This document shows positions 32,801 to 43,139 of a stretch of 64,000 nucleotides of DNA, piece by piece. The notes below the pieces were generated by a model that searched no databases, was not told the origin of the DNA, and saw only the letters and a program-made list of their open reading frames with translations. The DNA comes from Alviniconcha marisindica (taxonomy: Eukaryota > Mollusca > Gastropoda > Provannidae): positions 1,081,001 through 1,145,000 of the forward strand of contig JABMCL010002216.1 in the NCBI GenBank assembly GCA_018857735.1, written 5' to 3'. The translations under genes and the position numbers were made by a program. How positions within the stretch are numbered: the first letter of the stretch is position 1; every line of letters begins with the position of its first letter.

Positions 32801-33082
32801 TCCCCCGACACACAAAGCCTCCAACGACAATGCAAAATGGACCTGTCACCGCCCCCCACCCCCCACCGCTCCTTCCTAACTCTTCACTGTGCCGCGTGGG
32901 TCACGCCAAGCGTACACAACTAGCTAGCGGGCAGCTGCTGTTACACTCTGTGTGCTGTAACATTCACAGATTGGATTCATTTCAGCTACGTAATTATACC
33001 ATGTACGCATTCAGTTGTCAATCATACTCTGAACCATTCAAATAGGAATAGCCTGTACTGTTCCGAATTTTTGACCGTTCCA

Positions 33083-33268
33083 CAAGGCATTGCGCCCTTT
33101 CTAACCAAACCGAACCCACAGTAACAAGGCATTGCGCCCTTTCTAACCAAACCGAACCCACAGTAACAAGGCACTGCGCCTTTCATAACCAAACCGAACC
33201 CACAGTAACAAGGCACTGCGCCCTTCATAACCAAACCGAATCCATAGTAACAAGGCACAGCGCCCTTT
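33083..33268. repeat. 42-bp minisatellite, about 4.5 units
   Basis: The unit is AAGGCATTGCGCCCTTTCTA, ACCAAACCGAACCCACAGTA plus AC. The 42-bp period keeps a minus-strand frame open; that is not taken as coding. Confidence 0.93.
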
Positions 33269-33982
33269 AAACCCGGATTGGGGGGTGGGGGGTGTGAAGG
33301 GAAGCCATTCTGCCCTGGACATCATACATAAAAGACATTACATGCCATAGTGTGTGCAGTGTCTCTGATCGTGACATTCTAAGGCGCTGGGACCGAGTTC
33401 AACTGCCGTACGCCAAGAGCTCATAAATTACGAGCCAGCGGAAACCAGCGAGAGATAAAAAAATAAATTAAAAAAAACCCCACGGCCAAAGTGCATTAAA
33501 AGAAGCCGTGCAGCTCTCGCGGCGTGGAACGTCACTCTCAGGAAAAGCGATTTCTGGCACTAGTGGTAACCTGACAAGACGCAAGAGCGATCTGCAGCAC
33601 GCAAGCAACCGACTGCAGTATCTGCCATACACATTTACACCACATTTAAAAAAATAAAAGGGTTGGGGGGGGGGGGGGAGCGGGCGCCCCCCCCCCAACC
33701 CTTTTAGAGAGAGAGAGAGAATCCTCACACATTACACTTAGGAGGGGAAGGGAGAGGGGGGGCAGAGGGGGGGGGTGGGGGAGCACACACAGAAAGGCAG
33801 AAAAACCTCCATACACATTTACACTTAAGGTGTGTGTGGTTTGGGGGGGGGGGGGGGACGGGGGGGGGAGGGGGGAGAGACACGACACACAGAGAAAGGC
33901 AGAAACCCGAAAAACCTCCTGCAAAATACCAACAAAACAAATGGCGAGGAAAGATAAGCAAAGCTGTGATGGCGAGCCACCT
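33269..33982. other. Unassigned DNA with G/C runs
   Basis: Contains an inverted G-run/C-run pair at about 33661-33704 (GGGTTGGGGG facing CCCCCAACCC) and near-repeated segments CACATTTACAC...AAGGCAGAAA around 33625, 33728, 33790 and 33815. No gene. Confidence 0.4.
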
Positions 33983-34096
33983 GGCGGTGCACGCGGCACA
34001 AAAAGGCTTCAAGCCCAACTTTCATGCTCTATTTTCCTTGGCGGTGCACGCGGCGCAAAAAGGCTTCAAGCCTAACTTTCATGCTCTATTTTCCTA
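33983..34096. repeat. 57-bp tandem duplication
   Basis: GGCGGTGCACGCGGC starts at 33983 and 34040. Copies differ at two positions. Confidence 0.95.
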
Positions 34097-34425
34097 ACTG
34101 CACTGCCGAGGGCCCGTTCCCCGTGTGCAAGCGAAATAAAGCACTGTTCTTTTCCGCCCTTCAAAAGAAATCACACTACACAGGCCTTTTATGCGGTCCT
34201 TGACAGCACATCAAAGGAAGTTAAAAAGGTCTAATTGCACCCCAGCTACCCCAAAACTGCCCTGATGTCTTAAAGGCCAAGTCCGAGGTTAGGGGTGATT
34301 TTTAACACGATTTCCGTTAAAGCTCTCTGAGAACGATGATGTAGTTGAAACTGTGATCTGAGGGTCATAAATGCACGAAAAAAGGCATTTTCTGTCGCAC
34401 CGAAAGCGTCGCCATGACGCCCAAA
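34097..34425. other. Unassigned DNA upstream of the PYxFEP frame
   Basis: Non-repetitive. The later part may be the 5' flank of the reading frame that starts at 34473. Confidence 0.3.
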
Positions 34426-34464
34426 TCACGTGACCATATGCCTACTACGCCACTCTGGGGAGTC
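34426..34464 (+). promoter_or_regulatory. Promoter-like block, left arm
   Basis: TCACGTGAC (34426-34434, an E-box palindrome) is followed after 17 bp by ACTCTGGGGAGTC (34452-34464), nine bases before the ATG at 34473. The same two motifs occur inverted at 34896-34936 with nearly the same spacing, upstream of the opposing THAP exon. Shared placement suggests a common promoter origin; function is inferred. Confidence 0.4.
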
Positions 34465-34472
34465 GCTGCAAA

Positions 34473-34676
34473 ATGGCCAACTCGAGCTCCGAAGACGAAA
34501 CTGATACTTTGCCCGAGAGACCCACAAGGATACAGCCGTATCAGTTTGAGCCTGTCAGGCAGGATTTTGAAAGAGTACCGGAACATCGTGTCAACTTCGA
34601 AGCAAACCCCATGCGGTATTCCATGGGGTTTGCGAAATCGCATTCACTGAAGTGCTCGCTACACAAATGGGCGTGA
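34473..34676 (+). CDS. First-exon-like PYxFEP frame, partial
   Basis: ATG 34473 in the context GCAAAATGGCC opens an acidic serine-rich start (MANSSSEDETDTLPERPTRI) followed by QPYQFEPVRQDF. A PYxFEP motif after an acidic leader is what I remember from invertebrate proteins annotated as P2X7-like, whose cysteine-rich C-terminal domain is absent here. Reliable sequence probably ends near the 34602-34633 palindrome, after which the frame (NPMRYSMGFAK) mirrors the opposing THAP exon. The frame closes at 34676. Either a splice donor lies before that point or this is a broken 5' fragment. Confidence 0.4.
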   Translation: MANSSSEDETDTLPERPTRIQPYQFEPVRQDFERVPEHRVNFEANPMRYSMGFAKSHSLKCSLHKWA

Positions 34677-34829
34677 TGCGGAGCAGCAAGAAAGTCAGCT
34701 CGTTTGAATTGTATAAATTTATTCCACTTTCGCCTCACTGCGGGTCGATTGCGCGATAGCTCGTGCATTGTTATACCTGGGGTCGTCTGCGAATTGTTAC
34801 AGTTCGCGGCAACACAAGTAGGCCGGCAT
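34570..34829 (-). pseudogene. THAP-type zinc-finger exon, frameshifted start
   Basis: On the minus strand the frame reads CVAANC (the C-x4-C pair), then RRKWNKF, LCSEHFSECDF (the C-x2-H pair, at about 34630-34665) and NPMEYRMGF. This is the C2-CH order and spacing of a THAP DNA-binding domain, as found in transcription factors and P-element-type transposases. The natural ATG at 34829-34827 (ATGCCGGCC) is one base out of frame with the domain, indicating a single-base insertion near 34816-34824. After MGF the THAP pattern is lost at about 34590. I infer a broken or pseudogenised first exon. A sequencing error at the frameshift is possible. Confidence 0.6.
34602..34633. repeat. Perfect 12-bp-stem palindrome
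   Basis: GCAAACCCCATG (34602-34613) and CATGGGGTTTGC (34622-34633) flank an 8-base loop. Both opposing frames run through it, which is why they end in similar NPM-Y-MGFA peptides. Confidence 0.95.
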
Positions 34830-34895
34830 ATTTAACTTTTTTGTCGACCATACGCATACACAGTTGACTGAAGAATCCAAGATGGCAACCGCACT

Positions 34896-34936
34896 GACTC
34901 CCCAGACTGACGTCATTTCCGGGAAAGTCACGTGAC
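34896..34936 (-). promoter_or_regulatory. Promoter-like block, right arm (inverted)
   Basis: GACTCCCCAGA (34896-34906), CTGACGTCATTTCC with a CRE-like TGACGTCA, and GTCACGTGAC (34927-34936) mirror the left arm in inverse order, about 70-100 bp upstream of the minus-strand THAP start. Function is inferred from position and recurrence. Confidence 0.4.
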
Positions 34937-35212
34937 TGATGGATAACCCGAGACTGTAGTCTCGGCCAGCCTACAGAAAATAAAATCGATTAAAAACCCA
35001 GTTAAACATTTCTTTATTTCTTTTTATTTCATTAAATCTGAAACTAGTGACTCATTTGTCAATCATTTCGATGGTCGTTTTGCATACTTAAAAACCTTGG
35101 ACTTTTACTTTAAGCATCTTATAAAAGAAGTTTCGACAGGATCATCGTTTAGTGTGAGCACGTCTTATGACGAACATGTAATAGGATGCCCGCGTGCGTG
35201 CGTATATTTAAT

Positions 35213-35213
<1 letters not shown>

Positions 35214-35270
<57 letters not shown>

Positions 35271-35330
35271 TGTGTAGGTGAATAGCGATAAGAAGTGGCT
35301 CTTCCCAAACAACACACACACACACACACA
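35214..35330. repeat. (GT)n and short (CA)n tracts
   Basis: About 30 GT units (35214-35275), then after 35 bp a short CA run (about 35311-35330). Confidence 0.95.
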
Positions 35331-35956
35331 ACTTTAAATTCTGGTTTTGCAAAATTGTAAATCCCGATTTATTCATTTTTTTTAATTTAAAAATCATACA
35401 ATGTACAAGTTTAGAATCAAACACAACTGACAGCTACCCGGCAAAATGGGGGGTTGGGGGGGGGGGGGGAGAGAGAGAGAGAGAGAAGAAGAGAAAAGAA
35501 GAAAAGATGAAGCGACTAACACACTTAAAGATTCGCGTCTGCAGAAGAACACACTGGTCGGTTCTTTTTTCGCCTCCCCCGGTCCCCGGAGACAGCCCAG
35601 AATAGTCTCCCTTCCTCCTCCTGCTATCGATCGGCCACCGCCGTCTCCACATGACGTGAAATGTCACGTCACTTCGGTCCCCACGGCGCCAAACCCGTCC
35701 CCTCTTCCCCTCTCATCAACGTCCCAGCCCTAGCCTGGCTAACACCCCTTCCCCTCTCCTCCTCATCTCACCGACTTTTACACTTTTCACACACACACAC
35801 TTACATACGCGCGCGCGCGCGCGCACGCACAAATGTTACTTGTTCACGAACGCACCAACGCCGAACTATCACAAGCATCGAGTTTTAATTTCCACCATTA
35901 TGAACTAGGCCGCTTTTCTGAAATAAATACGAAATTTCCTCACCCCAGATCTACAC
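35331..35956. other. Unassigned DNA
   Basis: Has a G run with short GA tract at 35451-35488 and a GC dinucleotide run at about 35809-35826. Frames across these are artefacts. Confidence 0.35.
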
Positions 35957-35957
35957 A

Positions 35958-36007
<50 letters not shown>

Positions 36008-36019
36008 GCACACGCACGT

Positions 36020-36050
<31 letters not shown>

Positions 36051-36080
36051 ACCACGCACGCACGCACACACACACACACG
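35957..36080. repeat. (CA)n microsatellite with ACGC interruptions
   Basis: Two CA tracts separated by ACGCACGCACACGCACGTAC, ending with a second ACGC block. Confidence 0.95.
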
Positions 36081-37677
36081 CCTTCCTCTCCTCACAAAAA
36101 CTACTGCAGATCATATACATACATACATAAATACACACAGACCCTTCTACCTCTCCTTCCTCCCTCCCCAAATACCAACTCAGTAATACACCCTGCTCAC
36201 ATAGTCTAGACACTCCTTACCCGTCACATTTCCCCCCTTCCTTTCACGTCTCTTTCTAAAAATAAAAAAAATAAAAAAATCTCTCGCAGAAGCAGCAAGG
36301 AAAAGAGATCTGATGACTCTCTGGCGTGCAGCTTAGAGTTGTGAAGAGGCCTCGGGAAGATCAGAGATCTGATTCTCGTCTGCTCGCGGTTTAGGAGTTG
36401 TGAAGACTCGAGGCAAAGCCAGATCCGATCCGATGTCTCCGCTGCTGCTAGCCTGCAGTTTACACGTTGCAGACGGCGGAGGCTATCTTCCTCCGCAAAA
36501 ACGTCTGTCGTGTCCAACGATGCTATCACGAACCGCTTGCTTGCTGCCCCGTGACTCTCCCGCTCTGGCTAAATAAACACCAGGGGAAAGAGCCCGGCAA
36601 GAAGAAGGTTGGGGGGGGTGGGGCGGGTGGGTGGGGTGGAGGGTGTACTGTTTTGTTTAAAAGAAAACCCTGGGGGGGGGGCAAAACCAGCAAAGCCTCC
36701 CCCAAAAAAAATTTAAGCAAATAAACTTTGCTGGAGGGTTGGGGTGGGGGTGGGGGGGGGGGGGGGGGGGGGGGGCGAAAACCAAGAAATTGTAACTCCT
36801 CCCCCCCAAAACAACAACAACAAAACAAAAACACACATTTAAAACATCAAGCTTTGTAGCTCAACTAATCACCGTTTTTCTTTGCCGAATTTGCGTGAAC
36901 TCGCAGAACAGCGGGCATTACTGTAATTAACTGATGTTGTAAAAACAAAGACCGTAACTAAAACGTAGGGTGGCTGCCGTTTGACGGAACTAACGAACAA
37001 TTAACGAGAAGTCAGAGGACTTTGATTATCCTGTCCATTGTTTGACCATGACTCTAATAATTATGTAGCTGTGTCTGCAGCACGTTAACTGCATCCATCC
37101 CCTACAATGTTAAAACGCTACTGTGTTGCACGTATGTACATGTGTCGATTTTCTGTGGTCACTGTGTTCTTTCAGACGTCACACTCGGGGGTGTGGAAGA
37201 ATCCGCGTCATCCTGACCAGGAGGAGTAACTGTTGCGAGGTTCCACAAACGAGGTTGTTTGGGTTATCGTTCTTGGACCGAACGCCTGCAGTTGCGCGAG
37301 CGAGGTTCCGACATTTGTTTGCTCATACCTGCGCCTTCCGGCTTTCTGCCACCTCCCCGCTAACCATTAAAGTCCTGCTAAAAGACTCGGGGTGAGAGGG
37401 ATGGAGGAGGGGGAGGGGTGGTGGGGGGGACTGAAAATGAAAAAATCGGGGTGAGGGTGTGGGGTGGGGGTGGACGTCCCGTCCCGTCAACCGCACTGGG
37501 TGACGTGAGAACTATTAGGGAGAGAAAAGACAGTTACCGGATTGGATTGTACTGTCCTGTCAACCAGGCAGGGTGACCCCTGAGAAAAGGCACAGGAAGA
37601 GGAGATCATAAATATCAAGACAAAAGCAGCTTGTCGCTAGCATTCACCGACTACGCATACATTTACATCACAATTTC
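36081..37677. other. Unassigned DNA
   Basis: Contains an approximate ~75-bp three-fold repeat at about 36300-36480 (GAGATCTGAT, GCAGTTTA-GAGTTGTGAAGA) and a G-rich zone at 36606-36776. Nothing coding recognised; frames through G runs are artefacts. Confidence 0.35.
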
Positions 37678-37685
37678 CTTTGCAT

Positions 37686-37865
37686 GTAAAAAAAAAAAAA
37701 AAAGAAGAAAAAAAGAAGAAGAAAAAAACATCCGTTAAAACAAGAAACGTTTATGTGGAGAGCAAAATATATAATATGACAATTAATTCCTTCCAAGGCG
37801 GTTGGTGGGAGGAGGTGGTGGTGGTGGTGGTGGTGGTGGTGGGGAGGGGTGGGGAGGGGGGGGCA
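37686..37865. repeat. A-rich tract and (GGT)n cluster
   Basis: An A/AAG-rich tract (about 37687-37730) and a (GGT)n/G-rich tract (about 37799-37863). Confidence 0.9.
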
Positions 37866-38159
37866 GAGCAGGATTAAAATAAAAAAAAATTAAGAGCAAA
37901 ATCTATATCATACATCTGCTTTCTCTCTGTCTACCCACACCGTGCCCCCTTCCTCCACCAACACATTTCAGTTAAGAATAAAATCTGGTTTACTCCTGAG
38001 AAGCCCTCCCGCCACCCCCTCGGTATTCTATCAGAGGTCAGCTCAAGCAAAAGAGAACATTCGTTTTTCTAACTTTAAACTTAAAGGATAAAGAGAGTAC
38101 GTAATAGAAAAGTTGGGGGGTGGGGGGGGGAGAGAGAGAGAAAAAGACGGGACAGACAG

Positions 38160-38161
<2 letters not shown>

Positions 38162-38210
<49 letters not shown>
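38162..38210. repeat. (GA)n microsatellite
   Basis: About 24 AG units. Confidence 0.97.
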
Positions 38211-38211
<1 letters not shown>

Positions 38212-39665
38212 AAAACAAGGGCGAGCACTGCAGCAGCCTAGAAACCTTCGGGCCGACAGAGGTGATCTCTATGATCTCTATGACTCCCGTTCTTTTTACA
38301 TACATACACACAGGCGTTCGAAATTGTGCAAGTGCCCCCTTCCTTCCTCGCGACTAGCTGCTTCAATTCTCCAGACCATGCACGTATAATAATCACATTT
38401 AATAATAATAATGTACAAATATTCAAGACATCCTCGGAAGGAAAACGAGCCTTGGCCACCACAGAGAAAGGCCACCATTCAGATTCAGCAAGCATGAGGA
38501 CGTCTGTCTCGCTCACACACACGCAGCGGCAAGCCCCCCCCCCCCCCCCCCCACACACACAAATATCACACACACTCACACATACACATCGTAGAGGTCG
38601 CGGTGCCAGACTGATGCCGACCAAGTCTCCAGTTTCCCGCGACTGCAATTTGGCGCGTTCCCACACACGCACACGAGTTCCAGCTATATCGATTTTGCAG
38701 CTGCAGCAGCTTATGTTTTCAGTTTTCACCTACATCGTCTGTCGACGCCGGCTTGCATTTTTATTGTGCAATCAGGGAAACGACGATCCTCCCGATGCAC
38801 TGTCTGCTACAGACAACATAGATCTATTACACAGAGCTTATCTTTTTCGGGTTTGTTTGTTTCGTTCGTTGTCCCTCGTCAAAAACCTCGGCCGACACTG
38901 ATGGGGGAAAGTGAAACGGGAGGCGTGCGTCTGGAAATGCAATACCACACGAAATGGTGGCTAGGGAGAGACTGTATCTTTATGAATGAGAGGAGTCAGA
39001 CAGAACCGACTCATCTTTTACTTGGCGCTCGTCTCTCTTGCTCGAACATTTTTGTTTGTTTGTTTTTCCTTTCTTTTCTTCTTCGTTTTTTTTTTTGCTT
39101 TTTGTTTGTTGAAAGGGGGGGGGGTTACTTTTTACTCTCGTAGGATCCGTGTGGCGAGAAGCCTAGTTCAGGAAAGAGCGTATAATTATCGAAGATACAG
39201 TTCGTTTTTTGTGTTGCTTCGTTGTTGTTTGGGTTTTTTTCTTCTTTTTTTCCTCCGTTTTCTTCGTTTTCCCCTGGGTTTTTTCTTCTTCTTCTTTTCC
39301 ATACTTTATTTAGCTAGCAAGTCACCTAGTTCAAACTACCAGGACTTTGAAAAAACAAACACATTAGCGTCGTTTTACGCGGCCTGACCTTAGCACATCA
39401 ACTATTACGGCACTGGGTTCCGAGCCGTACCCCCCAAAAAACGTCTAAACTATCAAGGAAATCTGCTGGTGGACAGCACCGCGGCCACACTCGCACTTTA
39501 GCACTGCACGTGAAACACGAGATCAGCAACAACAGCTAGCACCGGCGGGGACCTCCCCCCTCAGGGACAGTCCTTACGATACACTGACGGCTTCGGTATG
39601 TTGGTGGTCATGGCAACATCCTGCAGGACCTGTCGCTAAATTCGGATGATAGGCAGGACCCTCTA

Positions 39666-39667
<2 letters not shown>
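38211..39667. other. Unassigned DNA
   Basis: Mixed, with a C run near 38527-38552 and T-rich stretches from 39040 to 39310. Frames up to 191 codons pass through simple sequence. No gene recognised. Confidence 0.35.
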
Positions 39668-39720
<53 letters not shown>

Positions 39721-39815
39721 CTCCTATGGAACCAACAATTCCACCCCAAATCCCCCCCTTCTCCCGTCCTAAGAAACCTTGTGGTTTCTGCGGACGTTAA
39801 GCACCATGTTTACTT
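39668..39815 (+). mobile_element. tRNA-SINE 3' fragment with (TA)n expansion
   Basis: From 39719 the sequence follows the SINE 3' half: AATCTCCT, a C-rich patch, GTCCTAAGAAACCTTGTGG, then GCGGACGTTAAGCACC and ATGTTTACTTACT. In the full-length SINE the same place reads GGTATATAATCTCCC. Here the TATATA has grown into a ~50-bp TA tract (39668-39718). The 5' part with the tRNA head is missing or too diverged. Confidence 0.75.
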
Positions 39816-40022
39816 ACTGGAACCAGATTGCCATGGCGAAGGAGCCGACCCCCCCCCCCCCCCCCCCAACCCCACGCCAACCCTCTTAGACGTTGGGTCA
39901 GTCATGGTCATCAACTGGCCGCGTCCACACCGTGGCCGGCGGAAGAAGAATGCCTCATTATCTGTCGTTACCGCTCTCTGAGCATGCCCACGAGCAGGGC
40001 GGATACCAAACCGAACAAACGC

Positions 40023-40410
40023 TAGTTTGATTCGGAGATGAGACTTCCGCCAACCCAAAAGACGATTCTGATCCCCCCCCCCCCCCTCCCCCCTTCATAC
40101 CCTCATCGGTTTGATTCGGGTATGAAACCTCCTCCAACCTACCCCCTCCCCCCTTCTCCCCCATTGGTTTTTATTCGTATAACCTCCTCCAACCTAACCC
40201 CCCCCCCCCATGGTTTGGGTATGAAACCCCCTACAACCTACCCCTCCCCCTCCTCCTTTCTCCCCCATTGCTTTGATTCGGGTATGAAACCTCCGGCGAG
40301 CCAAAATCTAAAAGCATAATTCTGATGAGACAACCCCGCTCCCCATGTCTTCCTTCCCCTCACTGGTCATTTTGATTCGGGTAGGAAACTTCAACCATCC
40401 ACACAATTTA
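40023..40410. repeat. Degenerate ~60-bp repeat with C-rich spacers
   Basis: TTTGATTCGGGTATGAAACC or close variants recur at about 40026, 40110, 40165, 40213, 40271 and 40370. Each is followed by TCCAACCTA and a pyrimidine-rich spacer with C runs. Confidence 0.8.
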
Positions 40411-40531
40411 TTGTGATGACCACCCCCTTCCCCGTCACCAACATGTCTGTATGTAAATACCAGTAATACATGTATTTGTAGTGTGCGTGTGTGGGGAGGG
40501 AGGGGGGTGGGTGGGTGCGCGCGTGCGTCTT

Positions 40532-40581
<50 letters not shown>
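40532..40581. repeat. (GT)n microsatellite
   Basis: About 23 GT units preceded by GC-alternating sequence. Confidence 0.95.
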
Positions 40582-40582
<1 letters not shown>

Positions 40583-41263
40583 GATGAAATGAGTGTATCC
40601 TTATAAGTCTTTGTAAGCGCAGAATCTGGGCTCTTAGGAGATGGGGGCACCACAAATGCTCTATTATTATGATAATGATGATGATTAAATGTCATGTCGT
40701 TCCTATAGAGATCGATCAGGTGAATTCACGTATTTGTTCTCTCTCTCTGTCAGTCAGTAGCTTAGCAAAGACTAGTTGTTAGGTTTTTGACTGAACCTAA
40801 ACTACAATCCTTGTAAAATAAAGTTTTTGAGTTCTCGTTCTCTCTCTCTCTCCCCCCCCCCCCCCCGGCCCCCCCTCCTCCTCCCCCAGTCCGGATCAGT
40901 TTGACGACAGGCATCGACCCCCGGGGAGTCTGTGTATATTTACTTAATGGGTGTGGTGGCACGTTGTTGCCTCTTCTCCGCGGCTTGCCCCAACTTCGGT
41001 CTGTATCATTTCTAAGCCCTTGGGCATTGAGCAAGAGATCCCCAAATCCGACATGAAAAGAGGGTGTTGATCGCTGGTGTGTGCTCACCAAAATTCGATA
41101 GGAAACGTAAAGAAAGAGCAGACAGCCGAAATGTGCAAAGCTTCCTTACTTTCCGTGATTCCAATTAATACCTTTAAAACTGGTCAAATCTGTTGTTACT
41201 GCCTTACTGGCATTCCGCTTAACACAAAATACTGCCTTCCTTCCCCGCAATGCATAAACAAAG
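40582..41263. other. Unassigned DNA
   Basis: A C run lies at about 40852-40866 after a CT tract. Otherwise mixed and unassigned. Confidence 0.35.
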
Positions 41264-41300
41264 AGAGAGAGGACAGGAGAGGAGGGGGGGGGGGGGGAGG

Positions 41301-41358
<58 letters not shown>

Positions 41359-41400
41359 AGAGACAGAGAGGAGAGAGAGGGAAGGAGAGGGAGAGAGTAT

Positions 41401-41454
<54 letters not shown>

Positions 41455-41482
41455 CACCACCACCACCACCACCACCACCAAC
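41264..41482. repeat. Compound (GA)n-(ACAT)n-(CA)n-(CCA)n tract
   Basis: GA units with a G run at about 41284-41297, then GAGAC units, four ACAT units, CA units and (CCA)n or CAA units. Confidence 0.95.
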
Positions 41483-41705
41483 AACAAGCAAAACAAAAAC
41501 GACAGAAAGCTCATATCAGTTACAGTAAAAACCACCACCACAACAACAACAAAACAAAAAGTTAACAATGCGCACCGTCCTGGGCACACAGCATCCAACA
41601 GACAGTGAATAAAATAAATTTCCGGTCGACGAAGAGCTCGGCTCATCAATATCAACGCTATAATTCTAATATTTGCATTCATAGCGGACTAAGCAGCGGA
41701 CTGCC

Positions 41706-41996
41706 ATGAATCTCTTGGAAGCTTTCAGCCCAACACGTTATCTCCATAAAACAGCCATCTTTGTCTATTTTATGGCCGAGTATGAAAGACAAACACGCCT
41801 ACATAGGGGAACGAGCCAAATACCGACGTCTACTCGTCGGTGTGCAGCGCTGGGAACTGATGACTCCGTAAACCTTCAATCGGTTCCTTTACCGTCGCGC
41901 TGCTCGTGCTCTGGACCCAAAGTCTGGAATGAACTTACTGCCTTCCTCTGCCGGACACTGTGTGCAACCCTGTCTTCTCTCAAAGGCACGGAATGA
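41706..41996 (+). pseudogene. C-terminal tail of a non-LTR reverse transcriptase
   Basis: The last part of this frame reads RCSCSGPKVWNEL followed by a short helix-like stretch and LSSLKG. This fits the GPKVWNxLP...LSSFK tail that ends many CR1/L2/Jockey-type reverse-transcriptase polyproteins. Upstream residues (RQTRLHRGTSQIPTSTRRC) are roughly where the RSLRSS block occurs but match poorly. Catalytic domains are absent, so this is only a 3' fragment. The GPKVWNEL codons run directly into the 60-bp minisatellite. Confidence 0.5.
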
Positions 41997-42720
41997 ACTG
42001 CCTTCCTCTGCCGGACACTGTGTGCAACCCTGTCTTCTCTCAAAGGCACGGAATGAACTGCCTTCCTCTGCCAGACACAGAGTACACCCCTTTTTTTCTC
42101 TCTCAAAGGCACGGAATGAACTACTGTGCAACCCTTTCTGCTCTCAAAGGCACGGAATGAACTGCCTCACTCTACCGGACACTGTGTGCAACCCTTTCTA
42201 ATCTTCTCTCAAAGGCATGGAATGAACTGCCTTACTCTGCCACACTGTGTGCAACCCTGTCTTCTCTCAAAGGCACGGAATGAACTACTGTGCAACCCTT
42301 TCTGCTCTCAGGGGCACGGTATGAACTGCCTTACTCTTCCAGACACTGTGTGCAACCCTGTCTTCTCTCAAAGGCACAGAATGAACTGCCTTACTCTGCC
42401 AGACACTGTGTGCAACCCTGTCTTCTCTCAAAGGCACGGTATGAACTGCCTTACTCTTCCTGACACTGTGTGCAACCCTGTCTTCTCTCAAAGGCACGGA
42501 ATGAACTGCCTTACTCTACCAGACACTGTGTGCAACCCTGTCTTCTCTCAAAGGCACGGTATGAACTGCCTTACTCTTCTTGACACTGTGTGCAACCCTG
42601 TCTTCTCTCAAAGGCATGGAATGAACTACTGTGCAACCCTGTCTTCTTCTAAAGGCATGGAATGAACTGCGTGCCTTACTCTGACACACTGTGTGCAACT
42701 CTTTCTTATCTCTCAAAGGC
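41915..42720. repeat. 60-bp minisatellite seeded by the reverse-transcriptase tail
   Basis: Units run AAAGGCACGGAATGAACTGC, CTTCCTCTGCCGGACACTGT, GTGCAACCCTGTCTTCTCTC. Short units of about 33 bp lacking the middle occur near 42120, 42285 and 42630. The first unit is the codons AAAGTCTGGAATGAACTTAC (PKVWNEL) of the frame at 41706-41996, so the array arose by tandem amplification of that segment. Confidence 0.93.
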
Positions 42721-43139
42721 AATGTCAAAAGTGACCTTTTCTTTCACATTATTTTTTCGCAAATAAAATGTTCAAATTCTGTCTCACACTTGCCCTTTCT
42801 TTTGTGATCACGACTTGTTGTTCTATCCCCTCTCTCCCCCCCCCCCCCCCCCCCCCCCATCCTCAACTCCAACACTGTGTGGGGGTGGGGCTGCGCGCGC
42901 GCGTGCGTGGGTGGGTGGGTGCGCGCGTGCGTATGCGAGAGATTTTTCAAAGATAAAAGCGACCAGGGCCGTGCGGTAGGCGCTTTAAATGTGTACTATT
43001 ATTACTGTAATTTAAATTGGTGCGTAATGCCAGCGGATGACTCTGCATGGTGGTGGTGGTGGTGGTGGTTGTCGTCGTCATCGTGGTGTGCCAAGCAACA
43101 ATTACGTTCACTTGTAACTTCCCTGTCCCTCGACCGAAG
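42721..43139. other. Unassigned DNA with a C run
   Basis: C homopolymer at about 42837-42858 followed by GC-alternating and (GGT)n sequence near 42890-43070. No gene. Confidence 0.4.

Noticed and set aside
41850..41875. Hammerhead ribozyme core
   Set aside because: CTGATGACTCCGTAAAC has the first core element but lacks the GAAA element and flanking stems.
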